Position numbers and translations under genes: made by a program | The notes under the pieces: model-generated | What the model was told of the DNA's origin: nothing | Databases searched by the model: none | Seen by the model: the letters and a program-made list of their open reading frames with translations, nothing else | Shown: piece by piece, positions 46,801 to 52,485 of the stretch | Layout of the letters: every line of letters starts with the position of its first letter | Numbering within the stretch: position 1 is the first letter of the stretch | Assembly: GCF_004210375.1 (NCBI RefSeq) | Contig: NC_134831.1 | Span: 42,318,035-42,382,034, forward strand | DNA length: 64,000 nt | Reading direction: 5' to 3' | DNA from: Tachypleus tridentatus | Taxonomy: Eukaryota; Arthropoda; Merostomata; Xiphosura; Limulidae

Positions 46801-49311
46801 TTTGCAGAGGTTCAAGAATTTGATTTAAGTATTTTATTTTCCTTTGACTCACGAGCTTGAAATATCGATAATATGTTTTCAAACAGTTTTTCGGACATGA
46901 GTGGAAATCTGTGTTTTAAAAACTGACGTTAACAACCAGTAATCAACCAGTGTATCTAACGAAGATATATAAATATAGTTTTCATTTCAAAACGACTTTA
47001 TCTCTGTATCTTTGTAAAAATTGTTTAGTTTCCTGCATTTGTTTCTATTTTTTGTTTATAACGCACTTAAGGATTTTTGGTATTAAAATTGCACCTGCCA
47101 ACATAACGTGCGTGCCACAGTTTCTCCTAAGCCTATTTTAGAAAATACGTATCATACGTTTGATCGCACAAAAGAAAATTACATGAGCAAGTTAAATGTA
47201 CGAAACCTAGAGTTACTGTAAGATCAACCGACACATAATATCAGTAAAAATATATTAAAAAAACAAAGAAAATTGAAATATTACAAGACCCTGTCTAGTT
47301 AGACGTTGGTTTACATTAGGAAGTTTTGTACAGTTTCTTGTCTATGCAAAACTGTTCTTTTTTTTTACCATGCAACTTAGTAAGTAGTGAATACAGTTGG
47401 TGTCGTACAGCTTCCTGTCTAATTAATACATTTAGTATAATCTATTTTCCTATATAGTAAATGTAGTGAATACAGTTTATATTATCATCATTCTTACGAG
47501 TTATTGCTCTTACTACTTTAAAATGTCTGTTCTAGTTAATTCGTTTGATATCACGTAGTGTCCTGCCTATACATTTACTGGCGAGTTTATTTAATTGAGA
47601 GAAAAAAAGTATGTCCCCCACTGGCTCACCAGTAAGTCTGAAGGTTTGAAACGCCAAAATTTGGGGTTCTGTTCCTATACTGGCCAAAGCTTATGTTGTT
47701 TACTGCGTAACTCAGTTTAAAGTCAAAGATCTACAATAATAAATTATTAATCATTTTTAAAAGCGAATATAAAATTCTAATACACTAAACATCTACATAG
47801 AGATACGTTCAAGACAAACTTCGAGAAGTTGGATCAACCATTTTTAAGAAGATTATGCAAGAGAGATGCCATTTTTATGTTTGTGGCGATGTGAGCATGG
47901 CAGAAGAAGTAAGTCAGACCCTCAAAACCATCATCCAAGATTTTGGCGTCCTCTCTCCGCAACAAGCAGAAACATTAATGATGAATCTTCGAGTAAGTTT
48001 AAATTCCACATTAGTTTCAACTTACGTTTTTGTCTGCATATCACTTATGTTATTAATTATTTTTCACTGCTCTTTAACTGGCTTTTCCACCTCAGTGAAT
48101 AGAAATTATTGAAATGTAAGATGATGTCTCTAAAATCCTGTTTCAAATATTGGAAAAAAAAAAGCACTTTTGCTGTCAGAATATTGTGCCTAATTTAGCT
48201 TCTATTTTACAAGTTAAATCCTGTAATATTGTGGCAATTCTGGAGTCTTTATGCAATTACTGGCTTTAAAAAACCTTCGGCCTAAAAGAATGTCTCATTT
48301 AGTAAGTAATAGAAATTATTGAAATGTAAGATGATGTCTCTAAAATCCTGTTTCAAATATTGGAAAAAAAAAAGCACTTTTGCTGTCAGAATATTGTGCC
48401 TAATTTAATAAGTAATAGAAATTATTGAAATGTAAGATGATGTCTCTAAAATCCTGTTTCAAATATTGGAAAAAAAAAAAAGCACTAAAAGAATGTCTCA
48501 TTTAGTAAGTAATAGAAATTATTGAAATGTAAGATGATGTCTCTAAAATCCTGTTTCAAATATTGGAAAAAAAAAGCACTTTTGCTGTCAGAATATTGTG
48601 CCTCATTTAGTAAGTAATAGAAATTATTGAAATGTGAGATGATGTCTCTAAAATCCTGTTTCAAATATTGGAAAAAAAAAGCACTTTTGCTGTCAGAATA
48701 TTGTGCCTAATTTAGCTTCTATTTTACAAGTTAAATCCTGTAATATTGTGGCAATTCTGGAGTCTTTATGCAATTACTGGCTTTAAAAAACCTTCGGCCT
48801 AAAAGAATGTCTCATTTAGTAAGTAATATTAGAAGGAAAACTTTTAAAAAAGATATCTGAAAGCTGACTCAAACCTAAAAAAGTAATTTTTATCATACAT
48901 CTGTCTATTTCTTTCGTCTTTCTACTTTTGTCTTTATCTGTCTTTCTTCTAACATTATGTGTTACCTACTTGTCTTACTCTTTGTGTCTCTCTCTTCTCC
49001 CACTCGTTTATCTGACGAAGCTCTTAGTCAACTTGTATCAACGTATTCTTTCTGTTGATATTTTAGTATGTCTTTCAGTATTTTTTCTGTCTTTTTTTTA
49101 TAGAAATTGGCTCTTTTGTCCTTTTAATAACCCTAAGAATTTATATTTACTTATTTTTTGGTTACTTTGAAACTTCCATAACACTTGATTTCCACCATCA
49201 CTTTGTTAGGAAGAAAACCGTTATCATGAAGATATATTTGGAATCACCTTAAGAACAGCCGAAGTCACCGACAGAGTGCGCCACGAAGCGAGAACCAAGA
49301 AAACTACATAA
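16790..49311 (+). CDS. NOS: Nitric oxide synthase, 24 coding exons, 1136 aa
   Basis: Catalyses L-arginine + NADPH + O2 to citrulline + NO. Twenty-four exons with consensus splice sites were joined by reading; lengths sum to 3411 nt, an exact multiple of three. Landmarks from M1: zinc CxxxxC (C34, C39); heme ligand Cys122 in [12 protein letters not shown]; substrate Glu299 in GWYMVTEI; pterin-region DWIW (W381, W383) and FHQEM; basic-hydrophobic calmodulin-binding helix about 433-463; FMN loop TETGKS 471-476; long FMN-domain insert about 530-590; FAD motif RFYSISSS 889-896; NADPH motifs GPGTGIAPF 964-972 and YVCGD 1065-1069; short tail. The length is near vertebrate iNOS, but the FMN insert is of the calcium/calmodulin-controlled constitutive type. 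The start is the first ATG in exon 1; an upstream exon could extend the N terminus, since the frame stays open back to the acceptor at 16752. No promoter was recognised. This interval is the genomic span; exons are listed separately. Confidence 0.96.
17679..17821 (+). CDS. NOS: NOS exon 2 (zinc tetrathiolate cysteines)
   Basis: Acceptor tttctcag, donor gtatat. Starts [14 protein letters not shown]; the two Cys, five apart (C34 and C39), are the dimer-interface zinc ligands of NOS. Continues with the helix [20 protein letters not shown]. Ends in phase 2. Confidence 0.95.
18023..18185 (+). CDS. NOS: NOS exon 3 (heme-ligating cysteine)
   Basis: Acceptor ttcttttttcag, donor gttaag. Encodes R78-Q132 including [17 protein letters not shown]; Cys122 is the proximal thiolate ligand of the heme. 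Ends in phase 0. Confidence 0.97.
18445..18890. repeat. Degenerate tandem repeat in NOS intron after exon 3
   Basis: About eight copies of a ~50-60 bp unit around tctaaatatcgtgttgatta and taaatcaaaactaactttta. Confidence 0.7.
19895..20095. repeat. Degenerate ~60-bp tandem repeat, 3-4 copies
   Basis: tactgctactgtatataact, then cacccttgaaggagac, repeated within the same intron. Confidence 0.7.
20461..20552 (+). CDS. NOS: NOS exon 4
   Basis: Acceptor tcgtttacag, donor gtaaac. Encodes [19 protein letters not shown] followed by [12 protein letters not shown], the conserved oxygenase segment after the heme cysteine. Ends in phase 2. Confidence 0.97.
20879..21156 (+). repeat. Family A SINE, full length, with target-site duplication
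   Basis: Best-preserved copy. Head gggcccgacatggccaagcg, then gactcgtaatctgagggtcg and B box gggttcgcatcccc; body and CAAA-rich tail. Flanked by agaatcagg at 20867-20875 and 21157-21165. Internal A and B boxes suggest RNA polymerase III transcription. Confidence 0.95.
21345..21402 (+). repeat. Family B SINE, 3' fragment
   Basis: gagtacagatagcccactgt, then gtagctttttacttgattac and (CAAA)n. Confidence 0.5.
21795..21936 (+). CDS. NOS: NOS exon 5
   Basis: Acceptor atgacctccag, donor gtgggt. Encodes [20 protein letters not shown] through QYAGYRKP and [10 protein letters not shown], residues 163-210, standard NOS oxygenase motifs. Ends in phase 0. Confidence 0.97.
23600..24245. repeat. Degenerate ~55-60 bp tandem repeat, about 11 copies
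   Basis: Unit with ctgcagtaaacaaacctaat and acaaagtgttcttctatatc. It ends about 40 bp before NOS exon 6. Minus-strand frames here are repeat artefacts. Confidence 0.8.
24286..24425 (+). CDS. NOS: NOS exon 6
   Basis: Acceptor tccattacag, donor gtataa. Encodes [20 protein letters not shown] and [18 protein letters not shown], residues 211-257. Ends in phase 2. Confidence 0.97.
24520..24930. repeat. Degenerate ~64-bp tandem repeat interrupted by a SINE
   Basis: Units with taataactattgtaaattaa and gtgtaaaccagtgactcatt on both sides of the family B SINE at 24563-24677. Confidence 0.7.
24563..24677 (-). repeat. Family B SINE
   Basis: atagcaaagcccaatctcgg, then tctaccgcgggaaaacgaac and tagacctactgctatatcaa. 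Confidence 0.6.
25216..25490 (+). repeat. Family A SINE, full length
   Basis: Head cacagccaggtggatatggc, B box gggtttgaaatcccg, intact body and gcgcgaaaattcg tail followed by poly-A-like sequence. Confidence 0.9.
26040..27500 (+). pseudogene. Decayed CR1-like LINE (SGNH-like and endonuclease parts)
   Basis: Fragments in shifting + frames match a CR1-clade LINE in order. 26281-26400: [14 protein letters not shown], then [20 protein letters not shown], like the GDSL/SGNH-type segment found in some arthropod and vertebrate CR1-related elements. 26820-27290: endonuclease-like pieces, including [17 protein letters not shown] and [16 protein letters not shown] blocks, then [13 protein letters not shown] and [11 protein letters not shown]. 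27300-27470: the linker before the reverse transcriptase ([25 protein letters not shown]). Many stops; no reverse transcriptase core seen. Lies in the intron between NOS exons 6 and 7. Confidence 0.65.
27709..27883 (+). CDS. NOS: NOS exon 7 (substrate-binding glutamate)
   Basis: Acceptor tgctttccaag, donor gtaaga. Encodes [20 protein letters not shown], then [17 protein letters not shown] and PHRYNILE. Glu299 of TEI binds the guanidinium of arginine. Val297 and Ala301 replace residues that are usually Gly or Ser (297) and Gly (301). Ends in phase 0. Confidence 0.97.
29879..30140. repeat. ~64-bp tandem repeat, 4 copies
   Basis: Unit with atcagatcaaacactagtat and accaatggagtcagactcaa, ending 70 bp before NOS exon 8. 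Confidence 0.8.
30210..30305 (+). CDS. NOS: NOS exon 8
   Basis: Acceptor ttcttttag, donor gtgaga. Encodes 32 residues with [20 protein letters not shown]. The usual VEIN before AVLHS reads VEVH here. Both ends are phase 0. Confidence 0.97.
30471..30712 (+). repeat. Family A SINE, shortened tail
   Basis: Head gggcccgccttggccgggtg, B box gggttcgaatcccc, body to gctagggcaaagctacatga. The 3' end is rearranged. Confidence 0.85.
30930..31124 (+). CDS. NOS: NOS exon 9 (pterin/dimer region)
   Basis: Acceptor gttttttccag, donor gttcaa. Encodes 65 residues: [32 protein letters not shown] and [12 protein letters not shown]. The two Trp and the FHQEM Phe are in the tetrahydrobiopterin/dimer region. Reading past the donor gives a stop after two residues, confirming the exon end. 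Confidence 0.97.
31608..31708 (+). CDS. NOS: NOS exon 10 (linker, start of calmodulin-binding helix)
   Basis: Acceptor atttactttcag, donor gtaaaa after gttgcaaa. Encodes [20 protein letters not shown] then [14 protein letters not shown], the end of the oxygenase domain and the first half of the basic calmodulin-binding helix. This donor (phase 2) is the one that joins in frame to exon 11. Confidence 0.92.
32035..32135 (+). repeat. Family B SINE with CA-rich tail
   Basis: ttggagttgcagctttacat, B box ggtgttcgattccc, then aatagtccgatgtggctata and acacgcacacatacacac. Confidence 0.55.
32136..34140. other. NOS intron sequence without recognised elements
   Basis: Intron between exons 10 and 11. 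AT-rich; nothing recognised beyond short frames without domains. Confidence 0.4.
34165..34309 (+). CDS. NOS: NOS exon 11 (calmodulin helix end, FMN loop)
   Basis: Acceptor cattatttcag, donor gtatgt. Encodes [20 protein letters not shown] then [25 protein letters not shown] (471-476) is the FMN phosphate-binding loop of the flavodoxin-like domain. Ends in phase 0. Confidence 0.96.
34773..34895 (-). repeat. Family B SINE
   Basis: gtttgtaattaagtacaaag, then tgcccatcacgggtatcgaa, acccggtttttagcggggg and ccgttgtactactgggg. Well preserved. Confidence 0.8.
34944..35175. repeat. 29-bp minisatellite, 8 copies
   Basis: cctgtctctcacacattggt + ttgtgacca repeated head to tail, with alternation of cacacattgg and catacagtgg forms. 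A looser ~65-bp pattern continues to about 35600. Confidence 0.95.
35933..36037 (+). CDS. NOS: NOS exon 12a: FMN domain beta strand and STFGNG loop
   Basis: Twelfth coding exon. Acceptor tctttccaccag, donor gtaaat. Encodes [20 protein letters not shown] then [15 protein letters not shown]. Family members usually read GNGDPPENG, so Asp-Pro is replaced by Tyr-Ser next to the FMN. Both ends are phase 0. Confidence 0.96.
36060..36415. repeat. ~60-bp tandem repeat, 5-6 copies
   Basis: gtgttaaagctgagtgacat, then cgatcaaatagctctaaaa, beginning immediately after the FMN STFGNG exon. Confidence 0.8.
37066..37345 (+). repeat. Family A SINE, full length
   Basis: Head gggtctggcatggacagata, then cgactcataatctgagtgtc, B box ggttcgaatcctc and tail gttttgcacgaaatttaaaa. 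Confidence 0.88.
37772..37839 (+). CDS. NOS: NOS exon 12 (in findings numbering): start of FMN-domain insert
   Basis: Acceptor ctgttttcag, donor gtaaga. Encodes [20 protein letters not shown] and CI, residues 530-552. With the next exon it makes an insert of about 60 residues before RFSVFALG. iNOS has only a short linker here; constitutive NOS has an autoinhibitory insert. Its last 45 nt are duplicated just downstream (37861-37910). Ends in phase 2. Confidence 0.88.
37861..37910 (+). pseudogene. Tandem duplicate of the 3' end of NOS exon 12, with donor
   Basis: Repeats the last ~45 nt of the exon ending at 37839 and its splice donor. It translates in the same frame ([16 protein letters not shown] versus [14 protein letters not shown]) and is followed by gtgtga. 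It has no strong acceptor of its own, so it is probably intronic debris unless an AG just upstream is used. Confidence 0.8.
38606..39909 (-). mobile_element. Tc1-like transposon, both terminal repeats present, transposase frameshifted
   Basis: Ends tacactgctggccaaaatc and its complement gattttggccatcagtgta, at TA dinucleotides; the inverted repeats extend for about 44 bp. The minus-strand transposase starts at 39596 ([20 protein letters not shown]; helix-turn-helix) and breaks near 39420. It resumes in another frame at 39157 ([53 protein letters not shown]). The second Asp (QQDNA) and the ENVWG motif of the Tc1 DDE domain are visible; the usual SPDLNPIENVWG reads [12 protein letters not shown]. 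Not autonomous. Lies inside a NOS intron, antisense to the gene. Confidence 0.93.
39930..40185. repeat. ~60-bp tandem repeat, 4 copies
   Basis: gttgaagttcagattcttca, then gtcataagtacctagtttca, directly after the Tc1 element. Confidence 0.85.
40484..40600 (+). CDS. NOS: NOS exon 13: autoinhibitory-type insert
   Basis: Acceptor tctctcgtgtag, donor gttaat. Encodes [20 protein letters not shown] and a Ser/Asn/Gly-rich stretch ending GPLSNI. The composition and the GPLxN(I/V)RFSVF junction resemble the autoinhibitory loop of constitutive NOS. Phase 2 at both ends fits its neighbours exactly. Confidence 0.85.
40700..41500. repeat. Degenerate ~60-65 bp tandem repeat
   Basis: Repeated gtctgaccagattctaatgt and gtagaaccatatggttattt with heavy divergence, filling the intron before exon 14. 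Confidence 0.7.
41552..41871 (+). CDS. NOS: NOS exon 14: C-terminal half of FMN domain
   Basis: Acceptor ccccacttaaccag, donor gtttgt. Encodes [39 protein letters not shown] and [10 protein letters not shown], ending MSTDICK. The donor lies inside the target-site duplication of a SINE that starts two bases downstream. Reading on into the SINE stops at 41942. Ends in phase 1. Confidence 0.95.
41862..42120 (-). repeat. Family A SINE at the exon 14 splice donor, with 12-bp target-site duplication
   Basis: The 12-bp word atttgtaaaggt occurs at 41862-41873 and 42109-42120, flanking a reverse SINE (41874-42108; gccctaagctacttgagggc, cgccaactcttgggctactc region, ends at cgaacctgcaaccc with the tRNA head truncated). 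The duplicated word contains the exon-intron junction, so there are now two donors: gtttgt at 41872 and gtatca at 42119. Confidence 0.93.
42252..42330 (+). CDS. NOS: NOS exon 15: FMN-FAD linker
   Basis: Acceptor tctttttcag, donor gtaagt. Encodes [20 protein letters not shown] then HPVSD, the connecting segment entering the FAD domain (the SRQxLhxxxSxR pattern). Phase 1 in, phase 2 out. Confidence 0.93.
42660..42856 (+). CDS. NOS: NOS exon 16: FAD domain entry
   Basis: Acceptor atttatcag, donor gtaagg. Encodes [20 protein letters not shown] and [28 protein letters not shown] is the conserved reductase motif. Ends in phase 1. Confidence 0.97.
43620..43789 (+). CDS. NOS: NOS exon 17: connecting domain
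   Basis: Acceptor gtcaatatag, donor gtaagt. Encodes [20 protein letters not shown], then [29 protein letters not shown] is the NOS/P450-reductase signature. Ends in phase 0. Confidence 0.96.
44070..44175 (+). repeat. Family A SINE, 3' fragment
   Basis: aactgccttccctctagctt, then aattagggacggctagcgca and tagctttacgcgaaattcaa plus CAAA tail. Confidence 0.8.
44445..44655 (+). CDS. NOS: NOS exon 18: FAD-binding RFYSISSS motif
   Basis: Acceptor tctttttacag, donor gttagt. Encodes [20 protein letters not shown], then [27 protein letters not shown] (889-896) binds FAD. The last ~55 nt of the exon plus the donor and the start of the intron are repeated about seven times downstream. Ends in phase 1. 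Confidence 0.95.
44600..45280. repeat. ~97-bp tandem repeat made from the exon 18 end and its donor, 7 copies
   Basis: taccctggcgaaatccatat, tacagttgctgtaattaagt and atcgaacacaatgttagt recur with starts near 44604, 44701, 44797, 44894, 44989, 45085 and 45182. The first copy is the real exon 18 end. Six more lie in the intron, most with the donor gttagt preserved. Confidence 0.95.
45470..45557 (+). CDS. NOS: NOS exon 19: FAD domain GVCSTYL
   Basis: Acceptor cggttttaccaag, donor gtgcga. Encodes [20 protein letters not shown] then EEIVCFIR. GVCSxxL contacts FAD. Lengths and phases (1 in, 2 out) fit exons 18 and 20. Confidence 0.93.
45841..45971 (+). CDS. NOS: NOS exon 20: NADPH-ribose motif; followed by a GC donor
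   Basis: Acceptor tttaaaaacag. Encodes [10 protein letters not shown], then [29 protein letters not shown] (964-972) binds NADPH. The exon must end at 45971 with the donor gcaagt: using the nearby GT at 45976 puts exon 21 out of frame with an immediate stop. Ends in phase 1. Confidence 0.93.
46341..46585 (+). repeat. Family A SINE, about 50 bp before NOS exon 21
   Basis: Head gacccagtatggccagatgg, B box gggctcgaatccc, internal deletion after it, tail gctttgtgcgaaattcacaa. Confidence 0.88.
46633..46781 (+). CDS. NOS: NOS exon 21
   Basis: Acceptor cttcttttttag, donor gtatgt. Encodes [20 protein letters not shown], then [19 protein letters not shown] is the NADPH-binding strand. The acceptor is only about 50 bp after a SINE. 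Ends in phase 0. Confidence 0.96.
47610..47700 (+). repeat. Family B-like SINE fragment
   Basis: gtcccccactggctcaccag, then ggtttgaaacgccaaaattt and B box-like ggggttctgttccta. Confidence 0.5.
47801..47992 (+). CDS. NOS: NOS exon 22: YVCGD motif
   Basis: Acceptor acatctacatag, donor gtaagt. Encodes [20 protein letters not shown], then [17 protein letters not shown] and a helix ending MMNLR. YVCGD binds NADPH. The acceptor has a weak pyrimidine tract, but phase and homology fix it. Confidence 0.95.
48100..48830. repeat. Higher-order tandem repeat between NOS exons 22 and 23
   Basis: A ~105-110 bp unit (agtaatagaaattattgaaa, gatgatgtctctaaaatcct, then an A-run of 9-11 and gcacttttgctgtcagaata) occurs five times. 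A longer ~210-bp form adding ttctattttacaagttaaat and gcctaaaagaatgtctcatt is present at both ends. Near-identical copies suggest recent expansion or an assembly-sensitive region. Confidence 0.9.
49210..49311 (+). CDS. NOS: NOS exon 23 (last coding exon; stop at 49309-49311)
   Basis: Acceptor tcactttgttag. Encodes [20 protein letters not shown], then a short basic tail [13 protein letters not shown] and TAA. The penultimate HEDIFGxTLRT motif is diagnostic of NOS. The tail after it is only about 17 residues. Confidence 0.97.
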   Translation, partial: EENRYHEDIFGITLRTAEVTDRVRHEARTKKTT

Positions 49312-49860
49312 TCGTAACAGGAGAAGCCAGTCAGTTTTTTCCGATTGTTAACAACGTATCGATATATCGATTGGTGAAAATATTTGCAAATTGTCTGTTC
49401 CTACTCGCTTTCCGCATTTCATTACTTTCTACAAAGCTTGTTACATTGATTTAATGTGTTATGCGAAGCTTCTCACAGACACAGTATCGCGGCTTTAACA
49501 TTAATTTGTTAGCGTTCTGCGTTAATTTGAATCTTCAGATTATATTTTTCCTTTTTAACTCTGCATTTATGTAATCTACGTAATTCTTTCTATGTTATTA
49601 AAATCACCTTCATTTGTTTAAACTATATTTTTGTATCTGTCATTGTGTGAAGTTCGAACCCGGATGCCGAGGCCCAACCCTGTTTGTGTGTGTATTGTAT
49701 TTCACAGTAGCTGAGTCACGTGCTCAATATTCAAGCTAAGAACAGCTGCATGCATATAACAGCAATGTTTCTTTTTTTTTTCGCTTTCCAGATATGACAA
49801 CTAGAACCTGTTTAGGATTTTTATTTAATTATGGAAGCGGAAACACTGTCGTCAGTGTTA
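49312..49860 (+). other. Probable NOS 3' untranslated region
   Basis: No ORF of note. ATTAAA at 49597-49602 followed by a GT-rich stretch (tttgtatctgtcattgtgtg) is a reasonable polyadenylation signal. The exact transcript end cannot be fixed from sequence. Penelope-type repeat sequence begins near 49905. Confidence 0.4.
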
Positions 49861-49904
49861 AGCCTGTTTTAGTTAAATAATAACAGAACGCTGAAGTAAT
49901 CTAC

Positions 49905-50040
49905 TCCATTGTATCTCAGGGCAACTGGTATGGGTATTAACATTTCTACCAAAATAAAGAAGTGAACAAGGTTTCGACCTTCTGAGGTCGTCTTTAGGTT
50001 AACAAAGAAAGAGTTTGCAACTGACCGTTGCCGGACACAT
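49905..50040 (-). repeat. Penelope-type terminal repeat arm with hammerhead-like motif
   Basis: The reverse complement contains ggtcagttgcaaactctttc, then a box reading ctaaaga (core G5 changed), stem II gacct...aggtc and gaaacc. Same 135-bp segment as 50210-50345 but inverted. Confidence 0.65.
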
Positions 50041-50209
50041 GTCTTAGGCACGAGAGTGTAAATGAGTAGGGGGCGTTGCAGTTAGATGTTAGGTTATTAT
50101 TTAATACAGGTATAAAGGTGTTCCTTTATATTGGTTTTAGTTGCTGTATAAGTAGGGCTTCTCTGATTTTGCGTTTGTTGATATTTGTTTCCCTACCTAG
50201 TATCTGGGT

Positions 50210-50345
50210 GTGCCCGGCAATGGTCAGTTGCAAACTCTTTCTTTGTTAACCTGAAGATGACCTAAGAAAGTCGAAACGTTGTTCTCTGCTTTATTTTGGT
50301 AAAAGTGTTAATACTTATATCAGCCGTCCTGAGATACATTTTCAC
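50210..50345 (+). ncRNA. Candidate hammerhead-ribozyme motif in Penelope terminal repeat
   Basis: 50213-50285 reads caatggtc | agttgcaaactctttc tttgttaac, then ctgaaga (50251-50257, fits CUGANGA), stem II gacct aaga aagtc (one mismatch), gaaa (50273-50276) and cgttgt. GTC before the split is an acceptable NUH cleavage triplet, and caat/cgttg can pair as a short stem III with a bulge. Penelope-like elements are known to carry hammerhead motifs in their terminal repeats. Folding and cleavage are not demonstrated. Confidence 0.5.
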
Positions 50346-51009
50346 TTCAAGTAGGTTTCTTGTCATCACGAAGCAACTCCATTATTCCATTCCAAACTCA
50401 CCTCTAATGACAGACTATATAACGTTTAAATTAATTTACTTAAAAACCAAACATTCCCCACTTTCACCCGTCACTAGGAATGTGTTTGTAAGATATTCAA
50501 CTATGTAAAACTGCCTTACGAAATATCGATTTTAACTTTGGTACACTCTAGCTGTTAAAACGTTTGTGTGTTTTCTTTTCTATCTAACTACATATGTAGA
50601 ACAAAACGGAATATGTAGCGTCTGAGCTTTTCTTACTTTCTTTATAACTGCTTTTCAATTTTATTTACTAAAGAAATTAAAAACTGATATAGAATTCAAG
50701 AAACGTAGAACCGTGTTAACTGTGTAAAGTGTCTTATCAAATTATCTGTTTTGCAGAGTTCTGTTGTCTACTACTTATAATTGTGAAATACTGTGAAGTT
50801 TTTCATTTAACGACTCTTTTAGTGAATCTAACTGGTGTTAAAAACAAATTCAATAACATTATAAACTTGTTACAGGATAGCTACAAAAACAAGTATAAAC
50901 TTGGGGAACTGTGAAAAGAACACTCGAAATGATGTTGGATTTAATCCACATTCATATCGCTCATGAAGAAACGAAGATAATTGTATGAAGATGTAATGTG
51001 ACTGGTTGA
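50346..51009. other. Gene-free stretch
   Basis: AT-rich; no recognised gene or repeat. Confidence 0.4.
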
Positions 51010-51145
51010 TTGTTACAGATATTTACGCAAAGCTATTCGAAGACTATCTGCGTTAGCTGCCCCTAATTTAGAAGAAACTCGCTAGCGCTCATCACCAACT
51101 TTTTTGGATAGTCTAATCGAATAAGGGGATTTGACTGTTATTCTT
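51010..51145 (-). repeat. Family A SINE fragment
   Basis: tttacgcaaagctattcgaa, then gttagctgcccctaattta; body internally deleted. Confidence 0.65.
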
Positions 51146-51274
51146 TTAAAGAACTCACAACTTCAAAGAACAAGGTACATTTTTGTAGAGAAAAACACAA
51201 CAGTTGTGCTATATAAATTTTAGGATTTTTTTAGGACAAGAAAGTAGAATATAGAGCCTACATCCAAATGTTTT

Positions 51275-51548
51275 TCCCAGAGTCAGATGGTTCGGGCGCT
51301 CGATTCGTAATCTGAGGGCCCTGGGTTTGTACCCTTGTCACACCAAACTCGCTCACCCTTTCAGTTGTGAGGGCGTTATAGTGTGACGGTCAACCCCACT
51401 ATTTGTTGATGAAAGAGCAGCTCAAGAGTTGGTGGTGCGTAGGGGTGACTAGCTGCCTACCCTCTAGTCTTAGGCTGCTAAAACTATGGAAGTCTAGCGC
51501 AAATAACCCTCGTGTAGCTTTCGCGAAATTCAAAAACAAAGAAACAAC
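51275..51548 (+). repeat. Family A SINE, full length
   Basis: cccagagtcagatggttcgg, then cgattcgtaatctgagggcc, gtgtgacggtcaaccccact and gctttcgcgaaattcaaaaa. Confidence 0.9.
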
Positions 51549-51566
51549 CCATGGCCTTATTCCCAT

Positions 51567-51700
51567 TACGGACTATCTTTCGATCGATTAGCGGTAAGAT
51601 TATGGACTTACAACAGTAAAATCCGGAATTTGATTCCCGTGGTAGAAAGAGAGCAAATAACGCATTGTATAAATTTGTGCTGAAAATTAACAACAACCAC
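51567..51700 (+). repeat. Family B-like SINE
   Basis: gattatggacttacaacagt, B box-like aatttgattcccgtgg, then tataaatttgtgctgaaaat. Confidence 0.5.
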
Positions 51701-52369
51701 TACGAATTTTAAGTCAGAAGTGTATGAAACTTACAACCGAGATCTATCTTTTAACTGTTACACGTCACTACCCTGGAGACCTTTCGTTGAATACCATAAA
51801 TCGAGAACTGCACTGGAATTGTTGCTAATTCTTATATTACTCGATGTTTTAAAGACACTTTTATATATACGAGTTGACTATAATTATCCTCGTAGTTACG
51901 AAATAACAAAAAATACAACAATACTAGAATTATTAGAAAGTTTATGTTATGGGATATTCTTTAATTGTGAAAGAGTTTTTATCGCAAGATGATATTTAAT
52001 TAACAATTTGATTTAATTCTGGCTTTGTGCTGCTTACCTAAATAATCACAGAGAGAAATAAAACAAGAATCATCCTGTTGTTCTCTTAATGGAATTACGT
52101 AATTATATTATAATCGCTGGATCTGGTACATGACGGAAATCCTCTATATATGAATGGAACGCGCCTCTGGCGAGGGCCGAGTGCTAAGCAGACTCGTCCA
52201 AACCTGAGGGTATGGTACGAATCGACTTGTTTATAGAGTGGTAGGAGAACGTTAACCAAACGAGAGTAAAGCTGATACAGTAAGAACTTGAATATCGCAA
52301 CACTCGAGAAAGATATTTCTTCTGTCTGCTTGTGGTTTAATAGCACCATAACTAATTTCTTCTGTTCTA

Positions 52370-52485
52370 ATCCTCAATCGTACGATGTAAAATTTCAGTC
52401 GGCTGGACACAACAACACTGTTGTTGGTTAGCGTGATGAGTGTTAGCTGATTTTGGTCCTCGGTCTACAAACGGAATTATAAGGT
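52370..52485 (+). other. Possible noncoding exon with strong donor
   Basis: A stretch less AT-rich than its surroundings ends in ataag|gtaagt at 52485/52486. It contains a short palindrome (aacaacactgttgttgg). It could be a 5' UTR exon of a gene beyond the window or chance. Confidence 0.15.
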
